Source of the DNA: an uncultured Blautia sp.
GTDB lineage: Bacteria; Bacillota; Clostridia; Lachnospirales; Lachnospiraceae
Assembly: GCF_934371575.1 (NCBI RefSeq)
Contig: NZ_CAKRNY010000003.1
Location: forward strand, 1 to 64,000
Direction: 5' to 3'
DNA length: 64,000 nucleotides
In this document: in pieces, positions 54,367 to 63,672 of the stretch
Layout: each line of letters starts with the position of its first letter
Numbering within the stretch: the first letter of the stretch is position 1
The notes under the pieces: model-generated
The model's input: the letters and a program-made list of their open reading frames with translations, nothing else
Told to the model about the DNA's origin: nothing
The model's database searches: none
Made by a program: the position numbers and the translations under genes

Positions 54367-54664
54367 TCACTCCCTCCACTTCTATTTCTGTACAGATCAT
54401 AACTGTATCCTGTGTAGCGTTTGGCTCCAAAATAAGCCGGACATTTGCTGCCACATGTAGCGAATACCTTATGTTGGGATAACCAGTTAAAGGTTCCGGT
54501 TTCCCCAGCCCTAACGCTAAAAAATCTCCAAAATGTTCTGCAGCTTCAAGTCTGTCCATATGTTTCTTTATGGTTCTAACCCACTCAGTAGGCAGCTTCT
54601 TTTGCAATTTTCTATAATCGGTAAAATATTTCTCTACTTTACTATTAGCATATGTTATTTTCAA
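54326..54664 (-). CDS. higB: HigB-type toxin (RelE superfamily mRNA interferase)
   Basis: This 112-residue RelE/HigB fold protein has basic N-terminal helices (DYRKLQKKLPTEWVRTIKKHMDRL) followed by a beta-sheet with Arg in NIRYSLHV and NVRLIL. Relatives cut mRNA on the ribosome and are neutralised by the downstream HigA. It has a GLGKPEPL loop near the middle. The downstream antitoxin starts inside its last codons. A perfect 16-bp palindrome lies 20-36 bases upstream. No strong ribosome site is visible before the ATG. Confidence 0.82.
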   Translation of the reverse strand: MKITYANSKVEKYFTDYRKLQKKLPTEWVRTIKKHMDRLEAAEHFGDFLALGLGKPEPLTGYPNIRYSLHVAANVRLILEPNATQDTVMICTEIEVEGVSDYHGSKENWYIP

Positions 54665-54684
54665 TAATATAATGCCTTTTCAAG

Positions 54685-54700
54685 TTAACCATTTGGTTAA
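54685..54700. promoter_or_regulatory. Palindromic operator of higBA
   Basis: TTAACCATTTGGTTAA is an inverted repeat with 7-bp arms and a 2-base centre, 20 bases before higB. This is where a HigA-type autorepressor would bind. A -10-like TATATT lies between it and the gene. Confidence 0.7.
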
Positions 54701-54924
54701 TATAACTGTATCATTATATTCCAGAGCTGTCAATTCATTTCCTGTATGATTTTTTTACAAGTTCAGTCCATTCTCTAAAATATAATTTGTAAACAGTAAC
54801 AAGCCGATACACCATAATGTTCTTTCTACGGTGATAAGTTTCTATATTATTATTAGATAAAATATGCACCTTTTCAACAAAAATCGTTCGACATTTTACG
54901 ACACACAAGCCCCATATTTTGCCA

Positions 54925-54958
54925 TAAAAAATGGCCATGCGAACGCTCGCACAGCCAT
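54925..54958 (-). terminator. Terminator of the ECF transporter operon
   Basis: A 12-bp stem with two wobble pairs (54931-54942 with 54947-54958) and a 4-base loop is followed by TTTTTT on the minus strand, 28 bases past the EcfT stop. Confidence 0.88.
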
Positions 54959-54985
54959 CTATCTCTCTTATCATATTCCCTTTTC

Positions 54986-55816
54986 TCAAACAAACGGATT
55001 ATAAAATCTCCCCCACCGTATGGTCACGGTCAGGCTGATCACAAGCAGCAGCACCCCAACTCCAATTGCCACGAAGTCCCTTTTCTCAAAAGGTCTCTTC
55101 ATGTACCAGGTTCTCTTTTTATCTTTTCCGAACCCACGCAGCTCCATTGCATTGGAAATGGTATCGATCCGATTCAGGCTGGTGAGGATCAGCGGCAGAA
55201 GAATATTCACCGAATTCTTCAGCCGGGCAAAAAAGTGCTCATTTTTTCCAAGCTCCACGCCTCTGGCCTGCTGGGCCTGACTGATGCTGTGGTAATCACG
55301 CTGAATGTCTGGAATGTAACGAAGGGCAATTGCCACAGAATAACCCACTTTGTAAGAAATTCCAATACTATTCAGACTTGCAGCAAACTCACTTGGATTC
55401 GTTGCAGAAATAAATAAAATCGCAACCGGCAGCGCAACAAAATATTTCAGCGAAATATTCAGCATGTAAAACAGCTGCTCTGCAGTCAGGTCATACCTCC
55501 AGAACAGGTGACACAGCACATGTCTGGTTCCGTACAATGTGGTTCCCTGATTTGGATCAAACAGGAAAATAAACAGATTGTTCAGCAGCAGGAATACCAG
55601 CATGAAAATCATCATAAACCGCACTTCGCGGAATTTGATCTTACTCAGCTTAAACGCTGCCAGACTCACTGCAAACAGCCCTAACAGCACCCAGGTATTA
55701 TAAGTGAGCATACTTGCAAAGGTAAAAAGCAGGAAAAAAGCCAGCTTGGTAGTTCCGGTCAGTTTGTGGATCACACTTTCCCTTGGCAGATAATTCAATA
55801 CCGTCTTAGCGGCCAT
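54986..55816 (-). CDS. ecfT: ECF transporter transmembrane component EcfT
   Basis: This 276-residue membrane protein couples ATPase movement to the substrate-binding S component of a vitamin/micronutrient importer. It has about five to six helices and the two coupling motifs AQQARG and MELRGFG on its cytoplasmic helices. It overlaps the ATPase gene by 11 bases, with GGGAGGTGAG as ribosome site, so it is translationally coupled. It is the last gene of the unit, followed by a strong terminator. Confidence 0.9.
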   Translation of the reverse strand: MAAKTVLNYLPRESVIHKLTGTTKLAFFLLFTFASMLTYNTWVLLGLFAVSLAAFKLSKIKFREVRFMMIFMLVFLLLNNLFIFLFDPNQGTTLYGTRHVLCHLFWRYDLTAEQLFYMLNISLKYFVALPVAILFISATNPSEFAASLNSIGISYKVGYSVAIALRYIPDIQRDYHSISQAQQARGVELGKNEHFFARLKNSVNILLPLILTSLNRIDTISNAMELRGFGKDKKRTWYMKRPFEKRDFVAIGVGVLLLVISLTVTIRWGRFYNPFV

Positions 55817-57530
55817 GACTTCTCACCTCCCTGTCCTCCTCAATGAAACGCTGTACAAACTCTTCAGCAGGACTGATTCCCAGCTGGTTCGCCAGGGTAA
55901 AAAGGCTGGTCTCCTTCAACGCTGCCTGGTGTATCAGTGCCGGATCACAAAGCACTGCAGCTGCACTTCTATCCGCGATCAGTCTGCCATCAGCAAAGAC
56001 CAGTGCCCGCGGTGTATACTCCAGCATCAGGTGCATGTCATGGGTGATCATCACAACCGTTACCCCTTTTTCATTCAACCCCCGAAGAAATTCCATGATT
56101 TCTGTATAATGACGAAAATCCTGTCCGGCCGTCGGCTCGTCCAGAATGATCAGCTCCGGATCCTGCACAAGCACACTTGCTATCGTAACACGCTTCTTCT
56201 GCCCGAAGCTAAGCGCAGAAACCGGCCAGTTCCGAAATGGGAAAAGTCCGCAGACCTTCAAGGTTTCCTCCACTTTTTCCCGGATCTCTTCCTCGCTTTT
56301 TCCCATATTGCGAAGGCTCAATGCCACCTCATCGAAAATCATAGTCTTGGAAATCATCTGGTTGGGATTCTGCATCACATAGCCAATATATTTGGCTCTG
56401 TGGCGGATATTTTCCTGCAGAAGATCCCTTCCCTGGAAAAGGATTTCACCCTGATCCGGTGTCTCGAAGCCGCAGACCAGTTTGGAAAAAGTGGATTTTC
56501 CGGCACCGTTTTTCCCCACAATGCTGACCATTTCACCCTTGTGGATTGTAAGAGAAACATCCCGTAAGGTCTGCTTGCCTCTCTCATAACCAAAGGTAAG
56601 ATTTCTAACTTCAAGCAGCGGCTCATGTTCTTTCTCAGCCTCTGCTGCGGGGCGGGACCAGAACCAGTCTGTCATTTTCTTCCGGTCCGCCTCATCTAGC
56701 ACAATAGAATCAACATGTGCCGGTTTCTTCGCCGAAACCAGCTCCACGCCTGCATAACGCAGCGCAGTAAGATAAAGGGGCTCCCGGATTCCGTTTTCTT
56801 CCAGAAGTCTGGTGGACAAAAGCTCATCCGGGTGAAGATCTGCCAGAATTTTTCCATCGCCCATAAGAACAATACGGTCCACATCACGCCACAAAACATC
56901 CTCCAGACGATGCTCAATGATCACCACCGTAGTATCTGTTTTTTCCTGAATCTCGTCGATCAGCTCAATAGTCTGCTTACCTGTAGCCGGATCCAGATTG
57001 GCCAGTGGCTCGTCAAATAACAGGATTTTCACCTGATCTACCATTACACCAGCCAGGCTGACGCGCTGCTTCTGTCCGCCGGAAAGTTCGTGGGGTGCAA
57101 AATCCAGATGATCCTGGATTCCGACCAGCTCTGCCGCGTGACGGGTGATCTCATGCATTTCATCCTGCGGCATGCAGCTGTTCTCTAATGCAAAGGCAAT
57201 ATCCTCACCAACTGTCAGCCCGATAAACTGACCATCCGGATCCTGCAGCACAGTTCCCACATGTGCAGAAAGCTGAAAAATACTGCTCCTTGGCGCATCA
57301 ACACCATCCACGACCAGTTCTCCGGTAAATTCTCCCGGATTGGAAAAAGGATTCAGACCATTAATGCAGCCGGCCAGAGTGCTTTTTCCACAGCCTGAAG
57401 GTCCTGCGATCAAAACTCGTTCGCCCGGGTAAATATCCAGATTAATTTCTTTCAGCGTAGGCTTTTTCTGTGCCCGGTACTGAAAAGAAAAATTCTTAAA
57501 AGAAATTATAGGAGATTTTTTCTCAGTCAT
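55806..57530 (-). CDS. ECF transporter ATPase, two fused ABC domains
   Basis: This 574-residue protein combines EcfA1 and EcfA2 in one chain. Domain 1 has GPSGCGKST, HELSGGQKQR and LLFDEPLANLD. Domain 2 (from about residue 310) has GKNGAGKST, LSFGQKKR and ILDEPTAGQD; its signature is LSFGQ rather than LSGGQ. Fused ATPases are typical of dedicated (YkoD-like) ECF systems rather than the shared module. It lies between the S-component gene (189-base gap with a weak TTGTAG-17-TATCCT promoter) and ecfT. Confidence 0.88.
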   Translation of the reverse strand: MTEKKSPIISFKNFSFQYRAQKKPTLKEINLDIYPGERVLIAGPSGCGKSTLAGCINGLNPFSNPGEFTGELVVDGVDAPRSSIFQLSAHVGTVLQDPDGQFIGLTVGEDIAFALENSCMPQDEMHEITRHAAELVGIQDHLDFAPHELSGGQKQRVSLAGVMVDQVKILLFDEPLANLDPATGKQTIELIDEIQEKTDTTVVIIEHRLEDVLWRDVDRIVLMGDGKILADLHPDELLSTRLLEENGIREPLYLTALRYAGVELVSAKKPAHVDSIVLDEADRKKMTDWFWSRPAAEAEKEHEPLLEVRNLTFGYERGKQTLRDVSLTIHKGEMVSIVGKNGAGKSTFSKLVCGFETPDQGEILFQGRDLLQENIRHRAKYIGYVMQNPNQMISKTMIFDEVALSLRNMGKSEEEIREKVEETLKVCGLFPFRNWPVSALSFGQKKRVTIASVLVQDPELIILDEPTAGQDFRHYTEIMEFLRGLNEKGVTVVMITHDMHLMLEYTPRALVFADGRLIADRSAAAVLCDPALIHQAALKETSLFTLANQLGISPAEEFVQRFIEEDREVRSHGR

Positions 57531-57719
57531 ATAATACCTCTAAAATCAGATTTGTAACTTTGTCTCTCATACCATTTCAACAGGATAACACGAATTCCCT
57601 GAATCTACAATAAGATTTCACCGGAAACAGGAAAAGCCCCGCTACAGGCTCATATTCATAATTCAGACTGATTATAAATATAAACCTCAACAAGGCTTTT
57701 TTCCTATTTCTTTTCGGAA

Positions 57720-58271
57720 TTATTCCTGATCAAGAGAACCTTTCTTGGCAATTGTCTTGGTATATGCCAGAATCAGAAGTCCACCAACTACAATACCTGT
57801 AATTGCATTGGATATTGCTGCGAATGCACCCTGGGCAAATACCTTATTCACAGGCTCAGCGTAGATCAGAATATCAAGTGCCGGAGCAACCAGGATCCAG
57901 CTAAGTGCATGTGCGATCACATTGGCGATTGTGAAGATAACAACCTTTCCTTTGCCAAAATCGCCTTCCTGAACCTGAAGCTTCTTCGTAAACATACCTA
58001 CTACAATACCTACAACTGCAGATGCAATAACCCAGCTCCACCATGGGCTTCCACCCCAGGACAGGTCAATCAGAGTATGTCCGATAAAACCGATCAGACA
58101 GCCTGCAACCGGACCATACATTGCTGCAAGAAGTCCAAGCACTGCATACTGAAGACTGATGTTTGTGTTCGGAACCGGGCTTGGGATTGCCACAAAACGT
58201 CCCAGCACAAAGAACAGTGCGGCACCGATACCAATGGCAACTACGGTTTTGATACTATTGTTGTTTTTCAT
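57720..58271 (-). CDS. ECF transporter S component (UPF0397 family)
   Basis: This 183-residue protein with about five to six membrane helices resembles the UPF0397 family (IKTVVAIGIGAALFFVLGRFV, NTNISLQYAVLGLLAAMYGP, IGFIGHTLIDL). Members are annotated as riboflavin-type S components, but the ligand is not certain; thiamine precursors or other vitamins are possible because the ATPase is of the dedicated fused type. It is the first gene of a set with the fused ATPase and EcfT. The start follows AGGAGG. Promoter at 58308-58335. Confidence 0.83.
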   Translation of the reverse strand: MKNNNSIKTVVAIGIGAALFFVLGRFVAIPSPVPNTNISLQYAVLGLLAAMYGPVAGCLIGFIGHTLIDLSWGGSPWWSWVIASAVVGIVVGMFTKKLQVQEGDFGKGKVVIFTIANVIAHALSWILVAPALDILIYAEPVNKVFAQGAFAAISNAITGIVVGGLLILAYTKTIAKKGSLDQE

Positions 58272-58307
58272 AGCTCTTTCCTCCTACTATGTGTCTTAAC
58301 ACGCTAT

Positions 58308-58335
58308 AGTATACGCTTTATTAAGAGCTTGTCAA
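58308..58335 (-). promoter_or_regulatory. Promoter of the ECF S-component gene
   Basis: TTGACA (58330-58335) and TATACT (58308-58313) are separated by 16 bases. It begins only about 18 bases past the YhcH stop. No riboswitch-like leader fits in the short 5' region. Confidence 0.7.
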
Positions 58336-58352
58336 TCTGAATCCTCAGTATT

Positions 58353-58811
58353 TCAGCCTTTTACAGGAATCTTAAACACAATTTTCGTTGCTGGCTGCGG
58401 ATCGGTTACGGCGATGCAAGGCATATGCCCATCTTCAGGAGCGTAGAAGCCGAACATGCCAGCCTCCAGAAGAGTGTACCCCTGCTTTGGACCGCTTTTG
58501 TAGAAAAGAATGTCAGCTTCCGGGGTACGGTCATCTTCCACAGTAAGCTTGCGAAGAGAAGCCCAATAGATTTTTTCAGTGCCTTCTACAATATACTGAA
58601 GGTCACAGTATTTCTTATGGGATTCCATCTGTGCGCCTTCCAATGGCTTGGTGGTATATTTCTGCACCAAAGCAAAAATGCCATTTTCCAGATCGTATCT
58701 GCCTTCTGGAAGATTCTCCTCTTTCTGTCTTTTAATGAACTGCTGCACCATGTCAGCATAGTCTTTGAACTCCTCGTAGGAATTCAGTTTGTCTGCATAA
58801 TCTGCAATCAT
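58353..58811 (-). CDS. YhcH/YjgK/YiaL (TabA-like, DUF386) family protein
   Basis: This 152-residue single-domain cupin-like protein has the family signature HKKYCDLQYIVEG and late HMPCIA, which carry metal-binding residues. Members accompany sialic acid, uronate or beta-galactosidase operons (YhcH, EbgC) and are thought to act as sugar anomerases or isomerases. It is 33 bases downstream of a GH106-like gene, co-transcribed, so it probably handles a sugar from that pathway. The start follows GGGAGGA. Confidence 0.87.
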   Translation of the reverse strand: MIADYADKLNSYEEFKDYADMVQQFIKRQKEENLPEGRYDLENGIFALVQKYTTKPLEGAQMESHKKYCDLQYIVEGTEKIYWASLRKLTVEDDRTPEADILFYKSGPKQGYTLLEAGMFGFYAPEDGHMPCIAVTDPQPATKIVFKIPVKG

Positions 58812-58844
58812 GATAAATCCTCCCTGTTAATCTTTCTCAGTTTT

Positions 58845-61800
58845 TTACTGCTCTTCATACTCACAAATATAACTCTGCCCCATCATACCGTAAGGCTTCA
58901 GCACCTTCCCATCTGTATGGAACATTCCCTCGGTGCGAAAATCAGCCCAGCTGATTCGGCTGCAACCGGTATAGGACTGGTGGAAAGGACCGAACATATT
59001 ACGGGGACTGCCGGAGATTTCGATTTCCAAGGTGTTTTCCTCGTTTTCGAATAGACCGGTTACATCGGTGATGCAGTTCTTCTTCTCGAAATGGAAACCT
59101 GCTTCTTTGCCGTTTACTCGCACTTTCAGAAGCGTACCGCTCCATTCGCCAAGATGGAGTAAAACCTGCTTATGGGAGATCAGCCTCGGCACCTTGTACT
59201 GATAAATCATTCCTCCCGGATAGTTTACATAACCTTGCATGCTCCAATCGCCAGTATGCAGGATTTCTTTTTCCTGGAAAATGTTGCCACACATGTCCAC
59301 GGCAAAATTGCCAGTCACAAATACGTCTTCCAATTCCCGTTTCTGGTCGTAGCTGCCTTTTATTGTAATCTGGTGCTCACCCTTACTTAAAGAGGGAAGG
59401 TCAAAGCAGCGCATGTCTTTGTCAATAAACCATTCATCGGTTTCCTCACACTTCTCACCATCAAAGTAAACTTCCAGACCATAAGGTTTCTCAATTACGA
59501 AGCTGCACTCGCCCGAAATCTCCTCCAATACATTAAATCTAAAATGCATAGCAAAAGGTGTTCCATCCGCCGGGTGTGGCTGGTCTACCCAGGTATATCG
59601 CTGGGGCGCGCCGTTGTAATAAACCTGCTGCATGGCAAGCTTTTCACGAATTTCCCGCTGCGCCTGCCAAATTTCCATTTTCACGGACTCATAGACGCTT
59701 CCTACTTCTGACAGTCCGCTGCCATGTCTGAATTCTGATACCTGCTCTACAATTGCGTCAATATCCTGTGCACTTATCATATTCTCACCGGAACCAGTCT
59801 GTTTCTCCATAGTGCCTACGTTCTCTCCCAGCTCATAAGTACATCTATCTATGGTCAGCACATTCTCCATGGTTCTTCTGAACTTTGCATCCGGACCGAA
59901 GGTTGCCAGCACCGGGTCTGTATAATGCGGATGACGGTATGGAAAAGTAGCAGCTGTCATTCCACATCCACTTACCTTTTCCCCAGAAGCCCCTTTCTTC
60001 ACAAAATAAATCCTGCTCGTCCCCGTCGCAAATGTCCTGGTGAAGCAAACACCATCTCCATCAGCAACAGTCTCCACCTCACATACTTCCCCGGTCAGAG
60101 GATCAAGCTCCTCCACCGCATCTCCGCAGTTTAGTTTTATGTAAACTTGATGTTCGTTATTTCTATCATGGTTTGTCAAAAAAAGAATGTTGCCATCCTC
60201 AGTCTCCCTGAGCATGGAAAGAATCTCCCCATCCTCTGCTCCGCTGGCGTTTCGCACAGTGAAATCTTTTCCGGTACATTCCGCCACAGCTTCTGTCAGC
60301 TCCCATTCATGCTCAACGGTATGAACAAAGGCTTCCTCTCCCAAAATATCCCGGATATCGCCATATTTCCCGCAGATCTTCTCCCCTTCAATCATCACCG
60401 GATAAGGCTTCAGCCAGATTACCGTTCCACCGGCTGCAAGAAATTCCTTCAGCAGCTTCACAGTGTTTGCAAACAAATTGCTCACCCCAGGAACCACAAC
60501 CACCTGATATCTGCACTTTCCAGCCACAAACAGCCCATTTTCCACTTTTCCGTCCTGCTCCAGAAGGATTTCATCCCCGAAATCAAAATCCACATGCCCC
60601 GCAGTCAGCGCTTTTGCGATCCTGTTATAATACTCACCTTTCCGATTCAAAGAAGTAATATGCTCATCCAGCCACCCCATATTCATTTCCAGATGGTTGA
60701 AATCTTCTGCCCGGTCACTGCGGCACTCTGTCCAGATGCTGGAAATGGGGTGGATCATCAGCACCTTCCGCACCGGCTCTCCCTGGGAAAGGCACAGGGC
60801 CAGACGTCCAAAATAATTCTCCATCTTATCATTATCTTCCCACCAGGTGTTCTGATAGTTGAACACCGGCGGATAATCACGCTTTCTGCATCCTGTAATA
60901 GAATACAGGGCAAGATGCTGACAACGTCTGGTAATTCCCAGCGCAAACTGCCAGTCTCCCAGCCATTTCTGGGTAGAAAAATCCAGTTCCCAGCCAGTGC
61001 AGCCATAAGCCTCACTGATGGTCATAGAACGGTCATACTGATGTGCCACACTTGCACACTGCTTTACCGTCAAATACTCATCTGTCTGCGCGCCAAGAAG
61101 ATCAATTCCAGGGTTATGCAGATAGCGGAGCTGAGGCATCGCTGCTCCGCACACGCGGGTTTGATAGCCCAGATCGTTTTCGTACAGAATATGTCCTGTG
61201 GTACGAAGACCTCTCGCATCACACCACTCATAAACCTGCTTCATATAGCTTTCTTCAAAACGCTGTGCCACTGTTTTCCAGTAATCATGACGGATTTTCG
61301 CCGCCCCTTCTCCATCGAAAAACAGATAAGGCAGCTTTTCCTGTGGATCGTACCCTCTTTTTTCAATAAAATACTCCGTAAATCCAATGCTCCACGGAAT
61401 CCATGGTCTGCCCTCATGGAACACACTGAAGAAATCGCAGCAATTAGGCTCATCTGTGAAAAAGCCCTTCACCTCTTTTGGAAATGAGCCGCCAAAAACC
61501 TCTTCATAATGCTCGTGTGTCAATTTCAAAAATGTCTTTACACTCTCTGGATTCAGATTATCCGGCGGCATTAACCCGTTATACCACTCACTTTTCCCGG
61601 AAATCTCCTGTCGCAGGATCAGTATCTCCTCTTCCTCACCGCAAGCCCCGACAGCCTCTTCATAAGCAGGATATTCTTTCATCCTTTTAATAAATCTGCC
61701 ATCCGCCTCGGTCTGGATCACATAGATGCCCTGAAGAAATTCCGTTCCCATAGTTTCTTCCATTTCCGAACCTTCACCGGCATTCCTACCAGACATGGAA

Positions 61801-62270
61801 TTTTCGTCCACGCTTCGATTCTCGCCACACATTAACGAATCCGAGTTCCCTGTAACTATCCTTTCTTCCCCGGTACTTAGCTTCGTCGGTACCGCCAGCT
61901 CCCCGGCTTTTCCACACTCCATCGTCAGAGCCCTTGCTGTAAACTCTGCCGGATTTTCCCGGCTGACCATACCACCTGCTGCCCCCGACGGCCACTTATC
62001 CTCATCATATATCCACAGCTCCAGGTCATTTTCCCGTGCTTTATCCACACAGAATTTCACATCCTCCATCCATTCTGTGGAAAGATATTCCGTCTCCAGA
62101 CCTTCCCGGGAATGAATAAAAAATCCACCCATTCCGGCTTTCTTAAATCCTTCAATCTGCTCTCCCAGATTTTCCTTTTGCAGTTTGTCATTCCATCCCC
62201 AGAAAGGAGCACTCCGGTACTCCTTTGGCGGATTCTTAATCATACTCTTTACCTTATCCAATGTGCCCAT
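58845..62270 (-). CDS. GH106-like alpha-L-rhamnosidase family protein
   Basis: This 1,141-residue cytoplasmic (no signal peptide) glycosidase resembles the GH106 alpha-L-rhamnosidase group: APFWGWNDKL and GMGGFFIHSREGLE near the N-terminus, LWIYDEDKWPSG, FFTDEPN and TISEAYG in the barrel, then beta-sandwich domains at the C-terminus (about 900-1130). A Ser/Gly/Glu-rich insert near residues 120-185 interrupts the barrel. Rhamnogalacturonan or plant glycosides are likely substrates. The start follows GAGGAGG. It is co-transcribed with YhcH; a terminator isolates it from the TRAP genes upstream. Confidence 0.78.
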   Translation of the reverse strand: MGTLDKVKSMIKNPPKEYRSAPFWGWNDKLQKENLGEQIEGFKKAGMGGFFIHSREGLETEYLSTEWMEDVKFCVDKARENDLELWIYDEDKWPSGAAGGMVSRENPAEFTARALTMECGKAGELAVPTKLSTGEERIVTGNSDSLMCGENRSVDENSMSGRNAGEGSEMEETMGTEFLQGIYVIQTEADGRFIKRMKEYPAYEEAVGACGEEEEILILRQEISGKSEWYNGLMPPDNLNPESVKTFLKLTHEHYEEVFGGSFPKEVKGFFTDEPNCCDFFSVFHEGRPWIPWSIGFTEYFIEKRGYDPQEKLPYLFFDGEGAAKIRHDYWKTVAQRFEESYMKQVYEWCDARGLRTTGHILYENDLGYQTRVCGAAMPQLRYLHNPGIDLLGAQTDEYLTVKQCASVAHQYDRSMTISEAYGCTGWELDFSTQKWLGDWQFALGITRRCQHLALYSITGCRKRDYPPVFNYQNTWWEDNDKMENYFGRLALCLSQGEPVRKVLMIHPISSIWTECRSDRAEDFNHLEMNMGWLDEHITSLNRKGEYYNRIAKALTAGHVDFDFGDEILLEQDGKVENGLFVAGKCRYQVVVVPGVSNLFANTVKLLKEFLAAGGTVIWLKPYPVMIEGEKICGKYGDIRDILGEEAFVHTVEHEWELTEAVAECTGKDFTVRNASGAEDGEILSMLRETEDGNILFLTNHDRNNEHQVYIKLNCGDAVEELDPLTGEVCEVETVADGDGVCFTRTFATGTSRIYFVKKGASGEKVSGCGMTAATFPYRHPHYTDPVLATFGPDAKFRRTMENVLTIDRCTYELGENVGTMEKQTGSGENMISAQDIDAIVEQVSEFRHGSGLSEVGSVYESVKMEIWQAQREIREKLAMQQVYYNGAPQRYTWVDQPHPADGTPFAMHFRFNVLEEISGECSFVIEKPYGLEVYFDGEKCEETDEWFIDKDMRCFDLPSLSKGEHQITIKGSYDQKRELEDVFVTGNFAVDMCGNIFQEKEILHTGDWSMQGYVNYPGGMIYQYKVPRLISHKQVLLHLGEWSGTLLKVRVNGKEAGFHFEKKNCITDVTGLFENEENTLEIEISGSPRNMFGPFHQSYTGCSRISWADFRTEGMFHTDGKVLKPYGMMGQSYICEYEEQ

Positions 62271-62336
62271 TTTTCAGTCCTCCTCTTATAGTCTAAGACA
62301 CAGTTTCTGCCACTTTTGCAGCTCTCCAAAACGCAC

Positions 62337-62365
62337 GAAAAGGGACTGCAAAACAGTCCCTTTTC
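62337..62365 (-). terminator. Terminator of the TRAP transporter operon
   Basis: A perfect 12-bp stem GAAAAGGGACTG (62337-62348) pairs with 62354-62365 around a 5-base loop, 20 bases past the DctM stop. The run of T lies within the stem, so it could work in both directions. Confidence 0.75.
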
Positions 62366-62385
62366 CAACTACCCAAGTTCATATT

Positions 62386-63672
62386 TTACATGAAGTTGTT
62401 AGGTATAAACATAATAATATCCGGTACATAAGTAACCAGGAACAACAGCCCGATCATAATAAGTACCATCGGCAAAATCTCCCGTATGACACCCTTGATC
62501 TTCGTTTTTCCAAGTCCCGAAACAATAAACAGCAGCATACCAAATGGCGGTGTGGAAAGACCGATCATCATGTTCAGGCAGATTACAACGCCGAAATGAA
62601 CAAGGTCAATACCCATAGCCTGTACCAACGGAAGAACCATTGGTACGAATACCAGCTGGATCGTACTTACATCAAGTACACAGCCAAGAAGCAGGAATAC
62701 GATGTTTACGATAAGCAGGAAAATGTACTTGTTATCTGTGATTCCCATAACCAGGCTTGCAACAACTCTCGGAACCTGCTCCAGAGAGATGATGTAAGAG
62801 AACAGCATGGAAGTTCCACAAAGGAGAGCCAGTGTAGCTGTGTTGGCAGCGGATTTCTTAATGATACCCCAAAGCTTTTTCCATCCCAGTGTTTTGTAAA
62901 TCAGTGCAGAGATGATCAGTGCATATGCAGAAGCAACAGCACCAGCCTCTGTAGGAGTACAGATACCGGAATAAATTCCACCAAGAAGAATAACAACTGT
63001 AAAAAGTGCCGGAAGAGCCTGCAGTGTAGCTTTCAGAAACTCTCTCTTGCTCATGACAACACCAGCCGGATAATTTCTCTTATGAGAAATAAACGCAACG
63101 TAGATCATAAGAAGAATGGCAAGTAAAACGCCAGGAACCATACCACCCATGAACAGCTTACCAATGGAAGCACCAGACAACATGGCATAAATAACCATTG
63201 GAATACTTGGCGGGAAAATCGGTCCTACAGTTGCAGAAGCGGCTGTGATGGCACAGCTGAACTCTGCGTCGTAACCCTCTTTTTTCATCTGGTCGATCTC
63301 CATCAGACCAATACCGGAAGCATCTGCAATAGCAGAACCGGTCATACCGGAGAAAATAAGGGAAATAAATACGTTAACTTGTGCTGTACCACCTTTTAAT
63401 CTTCCAAGAAGACCATTACAGAAGGAGAACAGCTTGTCTGTTACCTCACCCTCGTTCAGCACATTTGCCATGAAAATAAACAGCGGAGCTGCAAGCATGG
63501 TGTAGTTTGCAAACATGTTACCGGTGATAACAGTAAACACCTGGCCCAGCTTATCCGGGGCTGCAAGCAGGAAATATGTAATAGAAGCTGCAAGCATGGA
63601 AAAAGAAACAGGCATACGGATTATGAAGCAAATAGCCATAACCACAAACAGCATGATAATCGGCATACTCAT
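62386..63672 (-). CDS. dctM: TRAP transporter large permease (DctM)
   Basis: This 428-residue ion-coupled permease has about 12 membrane helices and the DctM landmarks FSGMTGSAIADASGIG, PPSIPMVIYA and LSTPPFGM. It imports carboxylates such as C4-dicarboxylates, sialic acid or uronates with a separate binding protein (DctP), not in this window. The stop of the small-permease gene overlaps its start (ATGA). Its neighbourhood with a GH106-like enzyme and YhcH suggests uronate-like sugars, by inference. Confidence 0.9.
   Translation of the reverse strand: MSMPIIMLFVVMAICFIIRMPVSFSMLAASITYFLLAAPDKLGQVFTVITGNMFANYTMLAAPLFIFMANVLNEGEVTDKLFSFCNGLLGRLKGGTAQVNVFISLIFSGMTGSAIADASGIGLMEIDQMKKEGYDAEFSCAITAASATVGPIFPPSIPMVIYAMLSGASIGKLFMGGMVPGVLLAILLMIYVAFISHKRNYPAGVVMSKREFLKATLQALPALFTVVILLGGIYSGICTPTEAGAVASAYALIISALIYKTLGWKKLWGIIKKSAANTATLALLCGTSMLFSYIISLEQVPRVVASLVMGITDNKYIFLLIVNIVFLLLGCVLDVSTIQLVFVPMVLPLVQAMGIDLVHFGVVICLNMMIGLSTPPFGMLLFIVSGLGKTKIKGVIREILPMVLIMIGLLFLVTYVPDIIMFIPNNFM

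Noticed and set aside
54735..54989. 84-codon open frame on the minus strand after EcfT
   Set aside because: It overlaps the EcfT stop, runs straight through a strong terminator hairpin, has no ribosome site and resembles nothing known.
60147..61487. 446-codon plus-strand open frame
   Set aside because: It is antisense to the GH106-like gene and the composition is not protein-like.
62185..63126. 313-codon plus-strand open frame
   Set aside because: It runs antisense through the GH106-like start, a terminator and DctM; no recognisable domain is present.
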